NCBI GenBank assembly: GCA_017511375.1
Contig: JAFWKJ010000003.1
Span: 1-64,000 of the forward strand
Direction of reading: 5' to 3'
Source of the DNA: Bacilli bacterium
GTDB taxonomy: Bacteria > Bacillota_I > Bacilli_A > RF39 > UBA660
DNA length: 64,000 nt
Shown in pieces: positions 43,198 to 53,042 of the stretch. A program made the translations under genes and the position numbers. Below the pieces are notes generated by a model that saw nothing but the letters and a program-made list of their open reading frames with translations, was not told the origin of the DNA and did no database searches. Within the stretch, counting starts at the first letter, position 1, and each line of letters starts with the position of its first letter.

Positions 43198-43206
43198 GAG
43201 GATCCT

Positions 43207-43470
43207 ATGAAAGTAAAAAAAATACCATTAAGAACCTGTGTGGTAACAAAAGAATCTCTACCTAAAAAGGAATTATTAAGAATTGTAAGGACTCCTTATG
43301 GAACAGTAGAAGTAGATGAAACTGGAAAGTTAAATGGTAGAGGAGCATATATTAAAAAGGACTTAAATGTTTTAGAACAAGCCAAGAAGACAAAGATTCT
43401 TGAAAAGAGACTAGAATGTCCTGTTGAAGAAAGTGTATACGAAGAAATAAAAAATAGTATAGAAAAGTGA
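43207..43470 (+). CDS. ylxR: YlxR family RNA-binding protein
   Basis: 87 residues. RTCVVTKESLPKKELLRIV and GRGAYIKKD are the YlxR pattern, always between nusA and infB. AGGAGG upstream. The B. subtilis ylxQ gene that usually follows is absent. Confidence 0.93.
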   Translation: MKVKKIPLRTCVVTKESLPKKELLRIVRTPYGTVEVDETGKLNGRGAYIKKDLNVLEQAKKTKILEKRLECPVEESVYEEIKNSIEK

Positions 43471-43480
43471 GGTGGAAACT

Positions 43481-45616
43481 ATGATGACTTTAGAAGATTA
43501 TGCAAGTGACGTAGGAAAGACAATTGAAGAGATCATGGCATTATGTGATAAAGTAGGAATCAATTATGAAGATGAAAGTTCATTACTAGATGATGTAAGT
43601 ATTACTCTATTGGATAACGAACTACAAGACGCCGAAGATTATGTAGAAGGCGATATAGAAGATCTTGAAGAAAAAAGATTGGAAGAAGAAGTAGAAGATA
43701 AAGCCGAAGAATTAGCATACAATACAAAAATAGATTTAGAAACAACTTCTTTCACCAAAGTAAAACCAAAAAATGCAACCAAACAAGAAAATAATAAAAA
43801 AGATTTCCAAAAAGAAAGAAAAAAGATTTATAAACATAGAGAAAAATTACAAAGTAATGAAATCCCTCAAGATGAAAACGTAATATTATACAAAAAAGGA
43901 ATGACAGTAACAGAGTTGGCCGAAAAATTAGAAGTAGCACCTGTTGAATTAGTAAAGAAACTAATGGGATTAGGTGTCATGGCAGGAATCAATCAATCCA
44001 TTGATTATGATTCGGCTGAAGTGATTACTTCTGAATACGATAAAGTGTTAAAGAAAGAAGAAACAGCAGATATTTCTAATTTTGAGAATTATGAAATAGA
44101 AGACCGAAAAGAAGATTTAGAAGAAAGACCTCCAGTCGTTACCATTATGGGTCACGTAGATCATGGAAAAACAACATTACTAGATGCGATTAGAAATACA
44201 GATGTTGTTGCCGGAGAAGCCGGAGGAATTACCCAAGCAATTGGAGCTTACTCTGTAAAATGTAATGGAAAACTTATTACCTTTATTGATACACCAGGAC
44301 ACGCTGCTTTCACAGAAATGAGAGCACGTGGAGCTTCTATTACCGATATTGTAATTATCATTGTAGCTGCAGATGATGGAATCATGCCACAAACAGTAGA
44401 AGCAATTGATCATGCAAAAGCTGCAGGAGTTCCTATTATTGTGGCAATCAATAAAATAGATAAACCAGATGCGAATGTAGAAAGAATTATGACTGCTTTA
44501 GTAGAAAATGGTCTTACTCCTGAAGAGTGGGGTGGAAATATTATTGTCAATAAGATTTCTGCTAAGACCGGTCAAGGAATTGATGAATTATTAGAAAATA
44601 TTTTATTAGTAGCTGAAATGCAAGAATATAAAGCCAATCCAAATCGATATGCTTCAGGAACAGTCATTGAATCTAGAAAAGATAGTAAGGTAGGTTCTGT
44701 CGCAACCCTTCTTATTCAAAATGGAACTCTTCGTTTAGGAGATCCAATTGTTATAGGAAACTTCTATGGAAAAGTTAGAACCTTAAAAGATGACAAAGGT
44801 AATAATATTGTAGAAGCCAAACCATCTATTCCAGTAGAAGTAACCGGTATTTCAGAAATACCAAGTGCTGGAGATAAATTTATGGCGTTCGAATCAGAAA
44901 AACAAGCAAAAGATATTGCTCACGAAAGAACATTAAGAAGCAAAGAAGAAGACAGTAATTTCAGTGGAATGACATTAGAAGATTTATTTGGAAGAATCAA
45001 AGAAGGACAAAAAGAAATTAATGTAATCTTAAAAGCCGACGTAAATGGTTCTTTAGAAGCAGTTAAAAATGCCTTAGAAAAAATCAATGTAGAAGGAGTT
45101 AAAGTATCCGTTATTCGTGGCGGAGTAGGAGCTATTACAGAAAGTGATGTTGTTCTTGCCAGTGCTTCCCATGCAATTATTATCGGTTTTAACGTACGTG
45201 GAAACACATCTACCATGGATACGGCAAAGCAATACGGAATTGATATTAAAACCTATGATATTATTTATAAAGTAGTAGAAGATGTAGAAAATGCCATGAA
45301 AGGAATGTTAGAACCAGAATTTGAAGAAAAAGTTCTAGGTACAGCCGAAATAAGACAAATCTTTAAATTTTCTAAAATTGGTTTAATTGCAGGATGCCAT
45401 GTAACGAGCGGAGTTATTAAAAATAATTTGAAAGCTAGAATTATTAGAGATGACATTATTGTATACAATGGTTCTGTAAGTTCCCTACAACATGAAAAAG
45501 ATCAAGTAAAAGAAGTAAAAAAAGACATGGATTGTGGTATGACCTTAGAAAACTGTCAAGACTATAAAGAAGGAGACATCATCGAAGTATACGAACTAGT
45601 AGAAGTAAAGAGATAA
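43481..45616 (+). CDS. infB: translation initiation factor IF-2
   Basis: 711 residues from ATG 43481 (GAGGTGG upstream; the GTG at 43472 lies inside that site). Acidic N-terminal region, IF2-N (YKKGMTVTELAEKLEVAPVE), GTPase with GHVDHGKTT, DTPGHAAF and NKIDKPD, then the C-terminal domains. It brings initiator tRNA to the 30S subunit. The usual long N-terminal domain is modest in size. Confidence 0.97.
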   Translation: MMTLEDYASDVGKTIEEIMALCDKVGINYEDESSLLDDVSITLLDNELQDAEDYVEGDIEDLEEKRLEEEVEDKAEELAYNTKIDLETTSFTKVKPKNATKQENNKKDFQKERKKIYKHREKLQSNEIPQDENVILYKKGMTVTELAEKLEVAPVELVKKLMGLGVMAGINQSIDYDSAEVITSEYDKVLKKEETADISNFENYEIEDRKEDLEERPPVVTIMGHVDHGKTTLLDAIRNTDVVAGEAGGITQAIGAYSVKCNGKLITFIDTPGHAAFTEMRARGASITDIVIIIVAADDGIMPQTVEAIDHAKAAGVPIIVAINKIDKPDANVERIMTALVENGLTPEEWGGNIIVNKISAKTGQGIDELLENILLVAEMQEYKANPNRYASGTVIESRKDSKVGSVATLLIQNGTLRLGDPIVIGNFYGKVRTLKDDKGNNIVEAKPSIPVEVTGISEIPSAGDKFMAFESEKQAKDIAHERTLRSKEEDSNFSGMTLEDLFGRIKEGQKEINVILKADVNGSLEAVKNALEKINVEGVKVSVIRGGVGAITESDVVLASASHAIIIGFNVRGNTSTMDTAKQYGIDIKTYDIIYKVVEDVENAMKGMLEPEFEEKVLGTAEIRQIFKFSKIGLIAGCHVTSGVIKNNLKARIIRDDIIVYNGSVSSLQHEKDQVKEVKKDMDCGMTLENCQDYKEGDIIEVYELVEVKR

Positions 45617-45634
45617 AGATTAGGAAGTGATAGG

Positions 45635-45976
45635 ATGACAAATGTGAAAATAGAACGATTAAATCATACATATCAAGAAGAAATAAGCACAATCTTGATG
45701 AGAGAAATCAAAGATCAAGATATCAAGTTTGTCACGATAACAGGGGTCGAGGTAACGAGTGATTTGAGTTTTGCTAAAGTATATTACACTGTATTAGATC
45801 AAACCAAAAAAGACTCTACGCAAAAAGCCTTAGAAAAAGCATCATCTTTTATTCGTACGAGATTGGCAGATAAAGTAGAAATACGTCATACTCCAGAATT
45901 ACACTTTATCTATGACAAATCAATCGCTTATGGAGAACATATCGAAGAAATCATAAAAGAAATCAATGAAAAATAA
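45635..45976 (+). CDS. rbfA: ribosome-binding factor A
   Basis: 113 residues. RLNHTYQEEISTILMREIKD, VTSDLSFAKVYYTVL and RHTPELHFIYDKSI are RbfA signatures. It aids 30S maturation. It follows infB by 18 bases as the last gene of the block. Confidence 0.95.
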   Translation: MTNVKIERLNHTYQEEISTILMREIKDQDIKFVTITGVEVTSDLSFAKVYYTVLDQTKKDSTQKALEKASSFIRTRLADKVEIRHTPELHFIYDKSIAYGEHIEEIIKEINEK

Positions 45977-45997
45977 TAAAACATTGAGGAGTTTATT

Positions 45998-46564
45998 ATG
46001 AAAAAGAAGCAATTAGAAACAGAATATAATGATTGTTGGATTTATGTTTTATTACTGACAACCTTAACAATTCTTATTCAATCCCTAAAAAGCTATACCA
46101 TTACGATAAAAGGTTGTGCCATCAGTTATAATATATTTTTAATACCAGGAATCTATTATTTAACGAATTTTATTTGTAAAAAATATGATTATAAAAAATC
46201 CGTGGCAGCGATTGCCATCTCAGGAGTAGCCTTCGTTGGCTTTATGGTGGCTATGGAATTTGCTCTTGGTAGAGGAATTGTATTATCCAACTTAGTAGGG
46301 GATTTTTGTGGATATGTTGTGAGTCAATTTGTCAATCTCATGATTTATGTATTTATCATGAACAATACAAGAAGCCCATTTATTTTAATTTATTTAAACT
46401 ACTTGTTTTCTATTATTGTTTATTACATGATTTATACATTGATTTATTTAAATTTAGTTATTCTAGATGGATACTGGTTAAAATACTTCATCACAATAGG
46501 TATAGAAGTCGTATTGTGTTTTCCAGTAGCTTTGATAGATAAGCATACAAAAAGAGGAAGATAA
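45998..46564 (+). CDS. six-helix membrane protein, possibly VUT/YhhQ-like
   Basis: 188 residues with five or six membrane helices. ISYNIFLIPGIYYLTNFICK and the Gly-rich helix with VGDFCGYVVSQF bear a faint likeness to VUT/YhhQ queuosine-precursor transporters, but the diagnostic motifs are not clear. Own ribosome-binding site TGAGGAG. Confidence 0.6.
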   Translation: MKKKQLETEYNDCWIYVLLLTTLTILIQSLKSYTITIKGCAISYNIFLIPGIYYLTNFICKKYDYKKSVAAIAISGVAFVGFMVAMEFALGRGIVLSNLVGDFCGYVVSQFVNLMIYVFIMNNTRSPFILIYLNYLFSIIVYYMIYTLIYLNLVILDGYWLKYFITIGIEVVLCFPVALIDKHTKRGR

Positions 46565-46579
46565 TTCCTCTTTTTTTAT
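46556..46579. terminator. bidirectional terminator
   Basis: AGAGGAA and TTCCTCT pair around GATAA with a T run, between convergent genes. Confidence 0.8.
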
Positions 46580-47265
46580 AAGGCTAATAAAATGAGTATT
46601 AAGACAAATAGATTATGAAACATGTGAAAAAACATAGAAGTGAATATCGTATCGGTTTTATAATAAGCAAGAGCAAAGGCACCACCTAGGGCTCCATAAG
46701 GAATCACATATAACCAATCTATCCATGTTTTTGCCATCCCATAAACATGGGCGGTTCCAAAAAACAAAAAGGATAAGAGTACAAAAACAATCGGATTAGA
46801 AAAAACATCTTTTAACGTTTTTCGAAAGACAAACTCTTCGATAAAGGGAGCCATGAGACATACATTAATACCCATGAGAATTGGAAGAGCATGAATTAAA
46901 CTACGCACAACAATTTCATTATTGGCACCTTCTGCATGAAAAACAGTAGTTAAAATAGAATTGGATAGAAACATAATAATTAAACCAGCAATCCAGCAGG
47001 CAAAACCGGTATCTAAGTTTGTACGAATCTTTTTAAGAAAAATAGAAAACTCTCTTTGAATATCGTTTTTATACATACATAGAATAATAAACAAAATAAT
47101 AAAATCTGAAAATAAAGATAAATACACAGCCAAACGAGTATTTCCTTGATATTGATTTATATCTGCATGAAATATTATAAAAGGTAAATATTGAAAAGCA
47201 ATCGAACTAAAATATAAGAAAAGTAGCATACTACTACGAATAATCACGCTGATTTTATCTCTCAT
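46576..47265 (-). CDS. CPBP intramembrane metalloprotease
   Basis: 229 residues from ATG 47265 on the minus strand, with GGTGA upstream. About seven helices. Motif 1 is EEFVFRKTL, motif 2 FGTAHVYG, and the last His motif is FFHMFHN. Type II CAAX-prenyl protease-like (Abi) proteins act on membrane proteins and sometimes protect against bacteriocins. It is transcribed alone against its neighbours. Confidence 0.9.
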   Translation of the reverse strand: MRDKISVIIRSSMLLFLYFSSIAFQYLPFIIFHADINQYQGNTRLAVYLSLFSDFIILFIILCMYKNDIQREFSIFLKKIRTNLDTGFACWIAGLIIMFLSNSILTTVFHAEGANNEIVVRSLIHALPILMGINVCLMAPFIEEFVFRKTLKDVFSNPIVFVLLSFLFFGTAHVYGMAKTWIDWLYVIPYGALGGAFALAYYKTDTIFTSMFFHMFHNLFVLILILLAL

Positions 47266-47444
47266 AGATATCACCAAATATAAAATAACATAGAAAAGAA
47301 GAGAAAGAAAGAGTAGAAAAGGAAATCACCTGTCTAGTTTACTTGGAAAAAGAAGATGGTTTGATTAATTATCTAACCTATGTTAAAATAAAGATAGATA
47401 CTTGGATGATAGATAGGAAGGCAAAAGAAGTAGAGCAAAATCCC

Positions 47445-47473
47445 TTGCATTTTACCAAACCAAGTAGTATAAT
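47445..47473 (+). promoter_or_regulatory. promoter of rpsO
   Basis: TTGCAT and TATAAT, 17-base spacer. About 80 bases of leader follow, including CTACC/GGTAG pairing (47484-47500). The rest of 47266-47444 shows no gene I can support. Confidence 0.75.
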
Positions 47474-47556
47474 ACAAATTGCTTACCTCAACCAGGTAGA
47501 TAGAATTTCCGACTTTTTACTTAGTTGTGGTGAATTGAAAGAAAGGAAGTGTAAGA

Positions 47557-47826
47557 ATGGCTTTAACAAAAGAAGAAAAAGCAAAAATCATTAAAGATTT
47601 CGCTAAGAGTGCAAATGATACTGGTTCTGCAGAAGTTCAAATTGCAATTTTATCAAAAGAAATTGATGAATTAACAGAACATTTAAAAGTTCACACTCAC
47701 GATTTCCATTCACGTAGAGGATTATTAAAGAAAGTTGGACAACGTAGAAATATGTTACAATATTTAGCAAAAAGAGATATCCAAAGTTATCGTGAAGTTA
47801 TTAAAAAATTAGGTTTAAGAAAGTAG
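47557..47826 (+). CDS. rpsO: 30S ribosomal protein S15
   Basis: 89 residues, the standard length. [37 protein letters not shown] and Y...[11 protein letters not shown] match S15. It binds 16S rRNA and often represses its own translation. AAAGGAAG upstream. pnp follows, as in many bacteria. Confidence 0.97.
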   Translation: MALTKEEKAKIIKDFAKSANDTGSAEVQIAILSKEIDELTEHLKVHTHDFHSRRGLLKKVGQRRNMLQYLAKRDIQSYREVIKKLGLRK

Positions 47827-47852
47827 ACACTGTTTTTGTGTCTATTTTTTTT
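47826..47852 (+). terminator. intrinsic terminator of rpsO
   Basis: AGACACTG... TGTGTCT pairs and is followed by T8. Confidence 0.8.
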
Positions 47853-47869
47853 GAAAAAGAGAGGTATTT

Positions 47870-50047
47870 ATGAAGAAAAAGGTGTATGAATTAGATTTTT
47901 ATGGAAGAAAAATTATTGTGGAGAATGGAGAATTAGCTAAGCAAGCAGATGGAGCAGTTTTAGTGCGTTACAATGATACGGTAATTTTAACAGCAGCTGT
48001 TGTTTCCAAAAATGTTAACTTACTAAGTGACTTCTTCCCACTAACAGTAAATTATCAAGAAAAATTATATTCAGTAGGAAAAATCCCAGGCGGATTTATT
48101 AAAAGAGAAGGTAGACCAAGTGAGGCAGCTACACTGGCAGCAAGAATGATTGATAGACCTATGCGTCCATTATTCCCAGAAGGATTTAAGAATGAAGTGC
48201 AGATTATTTCAACTGTTTTATCAGTAGATCAAGATTGTTCTCCTGAATTAACAGCCATGCTTGCTTCATCTTTAGCTGTATCTATTTCGAAAATTCCATT
48301 CAATGGACCAATTGCAGGAGTAAAAGTAGGAAGAGTAGATGGTAAGTTTATCATTAACCCAACACCAGAAGAGTGTGAAGTATCAGAATTAGAATTAACG
48401 GTTGCAGGTACAAAAGACGCTATTAATATGGTTGAGTCTTCTGCCAAACAAGTATCAGAAGATGTTATGTTAGAAGCTTTGATGTTTGGACATAAAGCAA
48501 TCAAGGAACTAATCAAATTCCAAGAGAAGATTATTAAGGATATTGGAGAAGAAAAAATGGAATATGAAACTCTTACTCCAGAACCTGAATTAATAGAAAG
48601 AATTACAGGATTAGTTACGAAGAAAATGGATAAAGCATTACGTATTAAAGATAAACTAGAAAAGTATGCTGCCATTGATGCCATCAAAGAAGAAATGAAT
48701 GATTTATTTACAAGTGAATATGAAGATTCTATGAAAGAAGATGAATTAAAAGAATTACTTGTAAAAGTACAGATGGTTGTATCAGATATTGAATATCAAT
48801 TATTTAGAAGTATTGTGGTAAAAGAAGGTAAAAGAGCAGATGGAAGAAAGATGGATGAAATTAGACCACTTTCTACAGATATTGATTTACTTCCAAGAAC
48901 ACATGGTTCTGCTTTATTCACAAGAGGAGAAACACAAGCCTTATCTATCACAACACTAGGAGCTTTAAATGAACATCAAATTATTGATGGATTAGGATTA
49001 GAAGATCAAAAGAGATTTATGTTACATTATAACTTCCCACAATTCTCTGTAGGAGAAACAGGAAGATATGGAGCTCCAGGAAGACGTGAAATTGGTCATG
49101 GTGCCTTAGGAGAAAAAGCGTTAGCACAAGTAATTCCTACAGAAGAAGAGTTCCCATATACTATCAGAGTAGTATCTGAAATACTAGAATCAAATGGATC
49201 AAGTTCTCAAGCAAGTATTTGTGCAGGATGTATGTCTTTAATGGCTGCGGGTGTTCCAATTAAAGCTCCAGTAGCAGGAATTGCCATGGGATTAATTACA
49301 CATGAAGATGATTATACAATCCTAACAGACATTCAAGGAATGGAAGATCATTTAGGAGATATGGACTTTAAAGTAGCAGGTACAGAAGAAGGTATTACGG
49401 CACTTCAAATGGATATTAAAATAAGTGGTATTACAGAAGAGATTCTAAAGGAAGCTTTAGCGCAAGCAAAGAAAGCAAGATTAGAAATCTTGAAAGTAAT
49501 TAAGAAACAAATTAAAGAACCACGTCCAGAAGTTTCAGAATATGCTCCAAAGATGGAAACATTTATGATTAACCCTGCTAAGATTAAGGATGTAATTGGT
49601 AAGGGCGGAGAAATGATTACTAAGATTATTTGTGAAGCATCTAACGTAACAGAAGTAACCAATATAAATGCTGTAAAAGTAGAATTAGAAGATGATGGAC
49701 GCGTAATTATTTATCACTCAGATAGAAACATTATCAATAGAACTCGTGAAATGATTGAAGAAATTGTTCGAGAAGTAGAAGTAGGAAAAATTTATGAAGC
49801 AAAAGTTGTAAAAGTAGAAGACTTCGGATGTTTCGTACAATTATGGCCTGGATGCGAAGGAATGGTACACGTATCACAACTTGCTCATGAAAGAGTAGAA
49901 AAAGCAGGAGACGTTGTATCTGTTGGAGACGAAATAATCGTCAAAGCACTAGGATTAGACAAAAAAGGTAGACAAAACTTTTCAAGAAAAGATGCTCTTC
50001 CAGCACCAAAAGAAAAGAAAAAAGAAAAAGCTAAAATAGAAGAATAG
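47870..50047 (+). CDS. pnp: polyribonucleotide nucleotidyltransferase (PNPase)
   Basis: 725 residues. Two RNase PH domains ([44 protein letters not shown]), KH domain ([14 protein letters not shown]) and S1 domain ([20 protein letters not shown]). It degrades RNA 3' to 5' with phosphate in the cytoplasm. Ribosome-binding site AGAGAGG. A Lys-rich tail ends the protein. Confidence 0.98.
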   Translation: MKKKVYELDFYGRKIIVENGELAKQADGAVLVRYNDTVILTAAVVSKNVNLLSDFFPLTVNYQEKLYSVGKIPGGFIKREGRPSEAATLAARMIDRPMRPLFPEGFKNEVQIISTVLSVDQDCSPELTAMLASSLAVSISKIPFNGPIAGVKVGRVDGKFIINPTPEECEVSELELTVAGTKDAINMVESSAKQVSEDVMLEALMFGHKAIKELIKFQEKIIKDIGEEKMEYETLTPEPELIERITGLVTKKMDKALRIKDKLEKYAAIDAIKEEMNDLFTSEYEDSMKEDELKELLVKVQMVVSDIEYQLFRSIVVKEGKRADGRKMDEIRPLSTDIDLLPRTHGSALFTRGETQALSITTLGALNEHQIIDGLGLEDQKRFMLHYNFPQFSVGETGRYGAPGRREIGHGALGEKALAQVIPTEEEFPYTIRVVSEILESNGSSSQASICAGCMSLMAAGVPIKAPVAGIAMGLITHEDDYTILTDIQGMEDHLGDMDFKVAGTEEGITALQMDIKISGITEEILKEALAQAKKARLEILKVIKKQIKEPRPEVSEYAPKMETFMINPAKIKDVIGKGGEMITKIICEASNVTEVTNINAVKVELEDDGRVIIYHSDRNIINRTREMIEEIVREVEVGKIYEAKVVKVEDFGCFVQLWPGCEGMVHVSQLAHERVEKAGDVVSVGDEIIVKALGLDKKGRQNFSRKDALPAPKEKKKEKAKIEE

Positions 50048-50067
50048 ATTAATTCTATCTTCTTTTT
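50037..50067 (+). terminator. intrinsic terminator of pnp
   Basis: GAAGAATAGA and TCTATCTTC pair around TTAAT and are followed by T5. Confidence 0.75.
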
Positions 50068-50120
50068 GCTTTTCTAAAAAAACTATGTTAGAATAAAAAA
50101 CTATCAAAGGGAGGATTTGG

Positions 50121-50486
50121 ATGGAATTATTACGAGGATTAATAAAATGGATTATTTTAGCAATTCTTTTCATTATTGTTATTGTATTGATTGTGAAATT
50201 TGCAAATAAAACTACAAAAAGCAATAGTCAAAAGAAAGAGACAACCGTAAATGTTGTAGAAAACAATCATGTTGATTCAGTAGAAGAATCAACTGCAGAA
50301 ACAACAGAAGAAGATTCAACAACAGAAGAAGAGGACGATGACCTAGAACCAATACAAGATACTTTAACAGTAAATTCTCCAGATACTGCAAGTTCAGGAA
50401 CAAGAGAGACGTTCTTAGGAATCTTAATCACATGTGGTGGTCTCATTTATATTCGAAGAAATAAAATAAAAGAAGAGAACTCATAA
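50121..50486 (+). CDS. small surface protein with possible sorting signal
   Basis: 121 residues. N-terminal membrane helix (WIILAILFIIVIVLIVKFA), an acidic Thr/Glu-rich middle, then NSPDTAS, a hydrophobic segment (FLGILITCGGLIYI) and RRNKIKEEN. The end looks like a sortase signal with an unusual motif. It may be a membrane-anchored or wall-linked small protein. No family is recognised. Confidence 0.65.
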   Translation: MELLRGLIKWIILAILFIIVIVLIVKFANKTTKSNSQKKETTVNVVENNHVDSVEESTAETTEEDSTTEEEDDDLEPIQDTLTVNSPDTASSGTRETFLGILITCGGLIYIRRNKIKEENS

Positions 50487-50503
50487 AAGAGTTCTTTTTT
50501 CAT
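50478..50503 (+). terminator. intrinsic terminator
   Basis: AGAACTC and GAGTTCT pair around ATAAAA, then T's; it overlaps the stop of the previous gene. Confidence 0.8.
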
Positions 50504-50522
50504 ATAATGGATTAGGTGGATT

Positions 50523-51362
50523 ATGAAACAAATCAAGAAATATGTATTATTAATCATATTTTTATTCAGTAGTTTTTATTTCACAAATCAAGAAATATTA
50601 ACTATGAGAGATAAAGATGAAATAATGAAACAAATTGATAAAAATAGTGAAAAATATACAATAGCTTCTATAGATGCTATCGTATCTGAAAAAACGATAG
50701 TACCTGGTGTAAAAGGACAAATGGTAGATCGAGAAAAAAGCTATAATAAAATGAAACAATATGGTAATTATAATGAAACTTTAACAGTTATGAAAGAAGT
50801 AGAACCTAATATATCTATAGATTCTTATTATGATAAATATATAGAAAAAGGAAATAATCAAAAAAGAAGAATTGCCTTAGTCTTTCCTATTACAGACGAA
50901 GAAATGATGAAAAAAATACTCATGATTTTAAAAAGAGAAAAGATAAGAGGAACTTTTTTTATAGATGGGAATCAAATAGATGATTTAGTTTTATTTATAA
51001 AAAAATATACCAATCATGAATATGAATTATTATCTTTTGAAGGAGAATATAATCCCTATTATATAAAAACAGCAGAGACCTATTTAGAAAACATCACAAA
51101 AAAAGAAACGAAGTATTGTTATACAGAAGAAGATAATAAAAAACTATTAAATATCTGTGGAAAAAACAAGCATCATACAATTCAACCCAAATTAGTTTTA
51201 TCTAAAGATCTAACTTATCAAGTAAAGAACCAGTTAGAAAATGGATTAATCCTTTCTATCCATTTAAATGATAATCATCTAGATGAATTATCTATCATGA
51301 TCAATTATATAAAAACAAAAGGATATCAATTTGAAACATTAGATGAATTATTAAAAGAATAA
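50523..51362 (+). CDS. degenerate polysaccharide deacetylase-like protein
   Basis: 279 residues. N-terminal signal or anchor (YVLLIIFLFSSFYFTNQ), ~90-residue linker, then a NodB-like fold: RIALVFPITDEEMMKKILMI, KIRGTFFIDGNQI, ENGLILSIHLNDNHLDELSI, KGYQFETLDELL. The catalytic Asp motif (TFDD) and the His-x-x-x-His zinc site are not conserved (ALVFPI), so it is probably inactive or has another role. Such inactive homologues are known in spore formers; the role here is unknown. Confidence 0.75.
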   Translation: MKQIKKYVLLIIFLFSSFYFTNQEILTMRDKDEIMKQIDKNSEKYTIASIDAIVSEKTIVPGVKGQMVDREKSYNKMKQYGNYNETLTVMKEVEPNISIDSYYDKYIEKGNNQKRRIALVFPITDEEMMKKILMILKREKIRGTFFIDGNQIDDLVLFIKKYTNHEYELLSFEGEYNPYYIKTAETYLENITKKETKYCYTEEDNKKLLNICGKNKHHTIQPKLVLSKDLTYQVKNQLENGLILSIHLNDNHLDELSIMINYIKTKGYQFETLDELLKE

Positions 51363-51394
51363 AAAAATATAGTAACAATTACTATATTTTTATA
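51359..51394. terminator. bidirectional terminator
   Basis: AAAAATATAGTAA and TTACTATATTTTT pair between convergent genes. Confidence 0.8.
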
Positions 51395-52727
51395 TACCTA
51401 GAAATACTCCTGCAATTTTAAAGTAAATTAAGAGAGAACAAGCATCCACAATCGTTGTGATAAAAGGACTTGCCATGACTGCTGGGTCAAAGCCTATTTT
51501 TTTAGCAAGAATAGGGAGAGAACAACCAACAAATTTAGCAAAGACAATTGTCATAAGCAAAGTGCTACATACAACTCCCGCAATCGGAAGGGTTACACGA
51601 TCAATGACCATAAGTTTTACAAAGTTTGCAAGAGAAAGGGTAATACCACAAAGTAGGGCAACTCTAATTTCTTTCCACATTACTTTAAAAGTATCATGAA
51701 ATTCAATTTCATCTAGAGACAAACTACGAATAACAGAGACACTGGCTTGACTTCCTGCATTTCCTCCAGAATCCATCAACATAGGAATAAAAGAGGTAAG
51801 AATTACATAAGTAGCAAGAGCTTTCTCAAAATGAGTTATGATACTACCTGTAAAAGTAGCACTAATCATCAAAAGTAATAACCAAGGAATTCTCTTTTTC
51901 CAAGTTTCAAGAACGCCGGTCTTCATATAAGATTTATCTGTTGGAGTGATAGCGGCCATCTTTTCGATATCTTCTGTTGCTTCTTCCTCCATAATATCGA
52001 TAACATCATCAACGGTAATAATTCCTACTAAACGCCTTTCGGAATCCACAACTGGTAAAGTGCTATAATCATAATCTTGGAAGATATTGGCAACTTCTTC
52101 TTGATCCATTTGTGTTGTTAGGACATGTTCAGACTCTTCCATAATATCATCAATTAAAGTATCTGGTTCATTGATCAATAAATCTTTTACACTAACAAAA
52201 CCAAGAAGAGTACGATCTTTATCCGTAATAAAACAAGAATCATAAGATACAAAATCATCTTTTTGTTTACGAATTCTTCCAATGGATTGTTCAATCGTAA
52301 GGCCCTTTTTTAAATGAATATACTCCATTGCCATTAAAGAACCCGCCGAATTATCAGGATACTTTAATAACTTATTAATATCAGCACGTGTTTCTTTATC
52401 AACGTTAGATAGTAGTCGAGAAACCATGACAGCAGGCATCTCTTCAAATAAGTCGGCGGCATCATCCGTAAACATATCCTCGATAATGGCTTTGGCTTCA
52501 TCTTTTGTAAGAGAAGAAATTAAATTTCTTTGAACCTCTTCATCCATATTAACAAAAACATCACTTGCAATATCTTTAGGAAGTAAACGAAAGACTTGAA
52601 TCAATTGTTTTTCAGGCAAGTCTTCAATCAAAGAAGCAATATCAAATTCATTCATTTCTGATAATAGTTTTTTTACCTCACTTCTTTTCCTTGCTTCTAG
52701 TAATTCTTGCAATGTTTCTAGTTCCAT
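51390..52727 (-). CDS. mgtE: magnesium transporter MgtE
   Basis: 445 residues from ATG 52727 on the minus strand (AAAGGATG upstream). Order: N domain with repeated LP-x-x-x-x helical hairpins (LIEDLPEKQLIQVFRLLP), two CBS domains (VSVKDLLINEPDTLI, VVDSERRLVGIITVDDVIDI), then five membrane helices with the Mg2+ pore motif PMLMDSGGNAGSQASVSVIR. Cytoplasmic domains sense Mg2+ and gate the channel. Confidence 0.97.
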   Translation of the reverse strand: MELETLQELLEARKRSEVKKLLSEMNEFDIASLIEDLPEKQLIQVFRLLPKDIASDVFVNMDEEVQRNLISSLTKDEAKAIIEDMFTDDAADLFEEMPAVMVSRLLSNVDKETRADINKLLKYPDNSAGSLMAMEYIHLKKGLTIEQSIGRIRKQKDDFVSYDSCFITDKDRTLLGFVSVKDLLINEPDTLIDDIMEESEHVLTTQMDQEEVANIFQDYDYSTLPVVDSERRLVGIITVDDVIDIMEEEATEDIEKMAAITPTDKSYMKTGVLETWKKRIPWLLLLMISATFTGSIITHFEKALATYVILTSFIPMLMDSGGNAGSQASVSVIRSLSLDEIEFHDTFKVMWKEIRVALLCGITLSLANFVKLMVIDRVTLPIAGVVCSTLLMTIVFAKFVGCSLPILAKKIGFDPAVMASPFITTIVDACSLLIYFKIAGVFLGI

Positions 52728-52829
52728 AAGAATCACATCCTTTTATTTCTCTGACTTTTTTATATCACAGATTATTACAAAAATAAATATAAAATAGGAT
52801 AATTGACACATGAAAATGAAAAGAGAGGA

Positions 52830-52858
52830 TTGTATTTTTGCTTTCTTTTTTGTATACT
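52830..52858 (+). promoter_or_regulatory. promoter of metK
   Basis: TTGTAT and TATACT with a 17-base spacer, directly upstream of the SAM riboswitch. Confidence 0.8.
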
Positions 52859-52883
52859 AAGATTGTAAATAAATTTATTATTA

Positions 52884-53020
52884 CCTTATCAAGAGAGATT
52901 GAGAGAACAGGCTCTATGAAATCCAGCAACCCATTTAAGTTGGGTGCTAAATCCTGCGGTATAACCGGAAGATGAGTTTTATAAAAAAGCATTCTAGGTT
53001 ATAGAATGCTTTTCTTTTTA
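52884..53020 (+). promoter_or_regulatory. SAM-I (S-box) riboswitch with terminator
   Basis: Core signatures CTTATCAAGAGAGATTGAG, AGGCTCTATGAAATCCAGCA, AAGTTGGGTGCTAAATCCTG and AGATGAG (52884-52976). The terminator helix AAGCATTCTA/TAGAATGCTT with T's lies at 52986-53018. Bound SAM should end transcription before metK. The 315 bases between mgtE and metK are filled by this and its promoter. Confidence 0.96.
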
Positions 53021-53042
53021 AGGTAACAAGAAGGAGGAGTAT

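Noticed and set aside
47343-47594. 83-codon ORF upstream of rpsO
   Set aside because: It contains the rpsO promoter and overlaps the rpsO start in another frame; no ribosome-binding site, so probably leader sequence.
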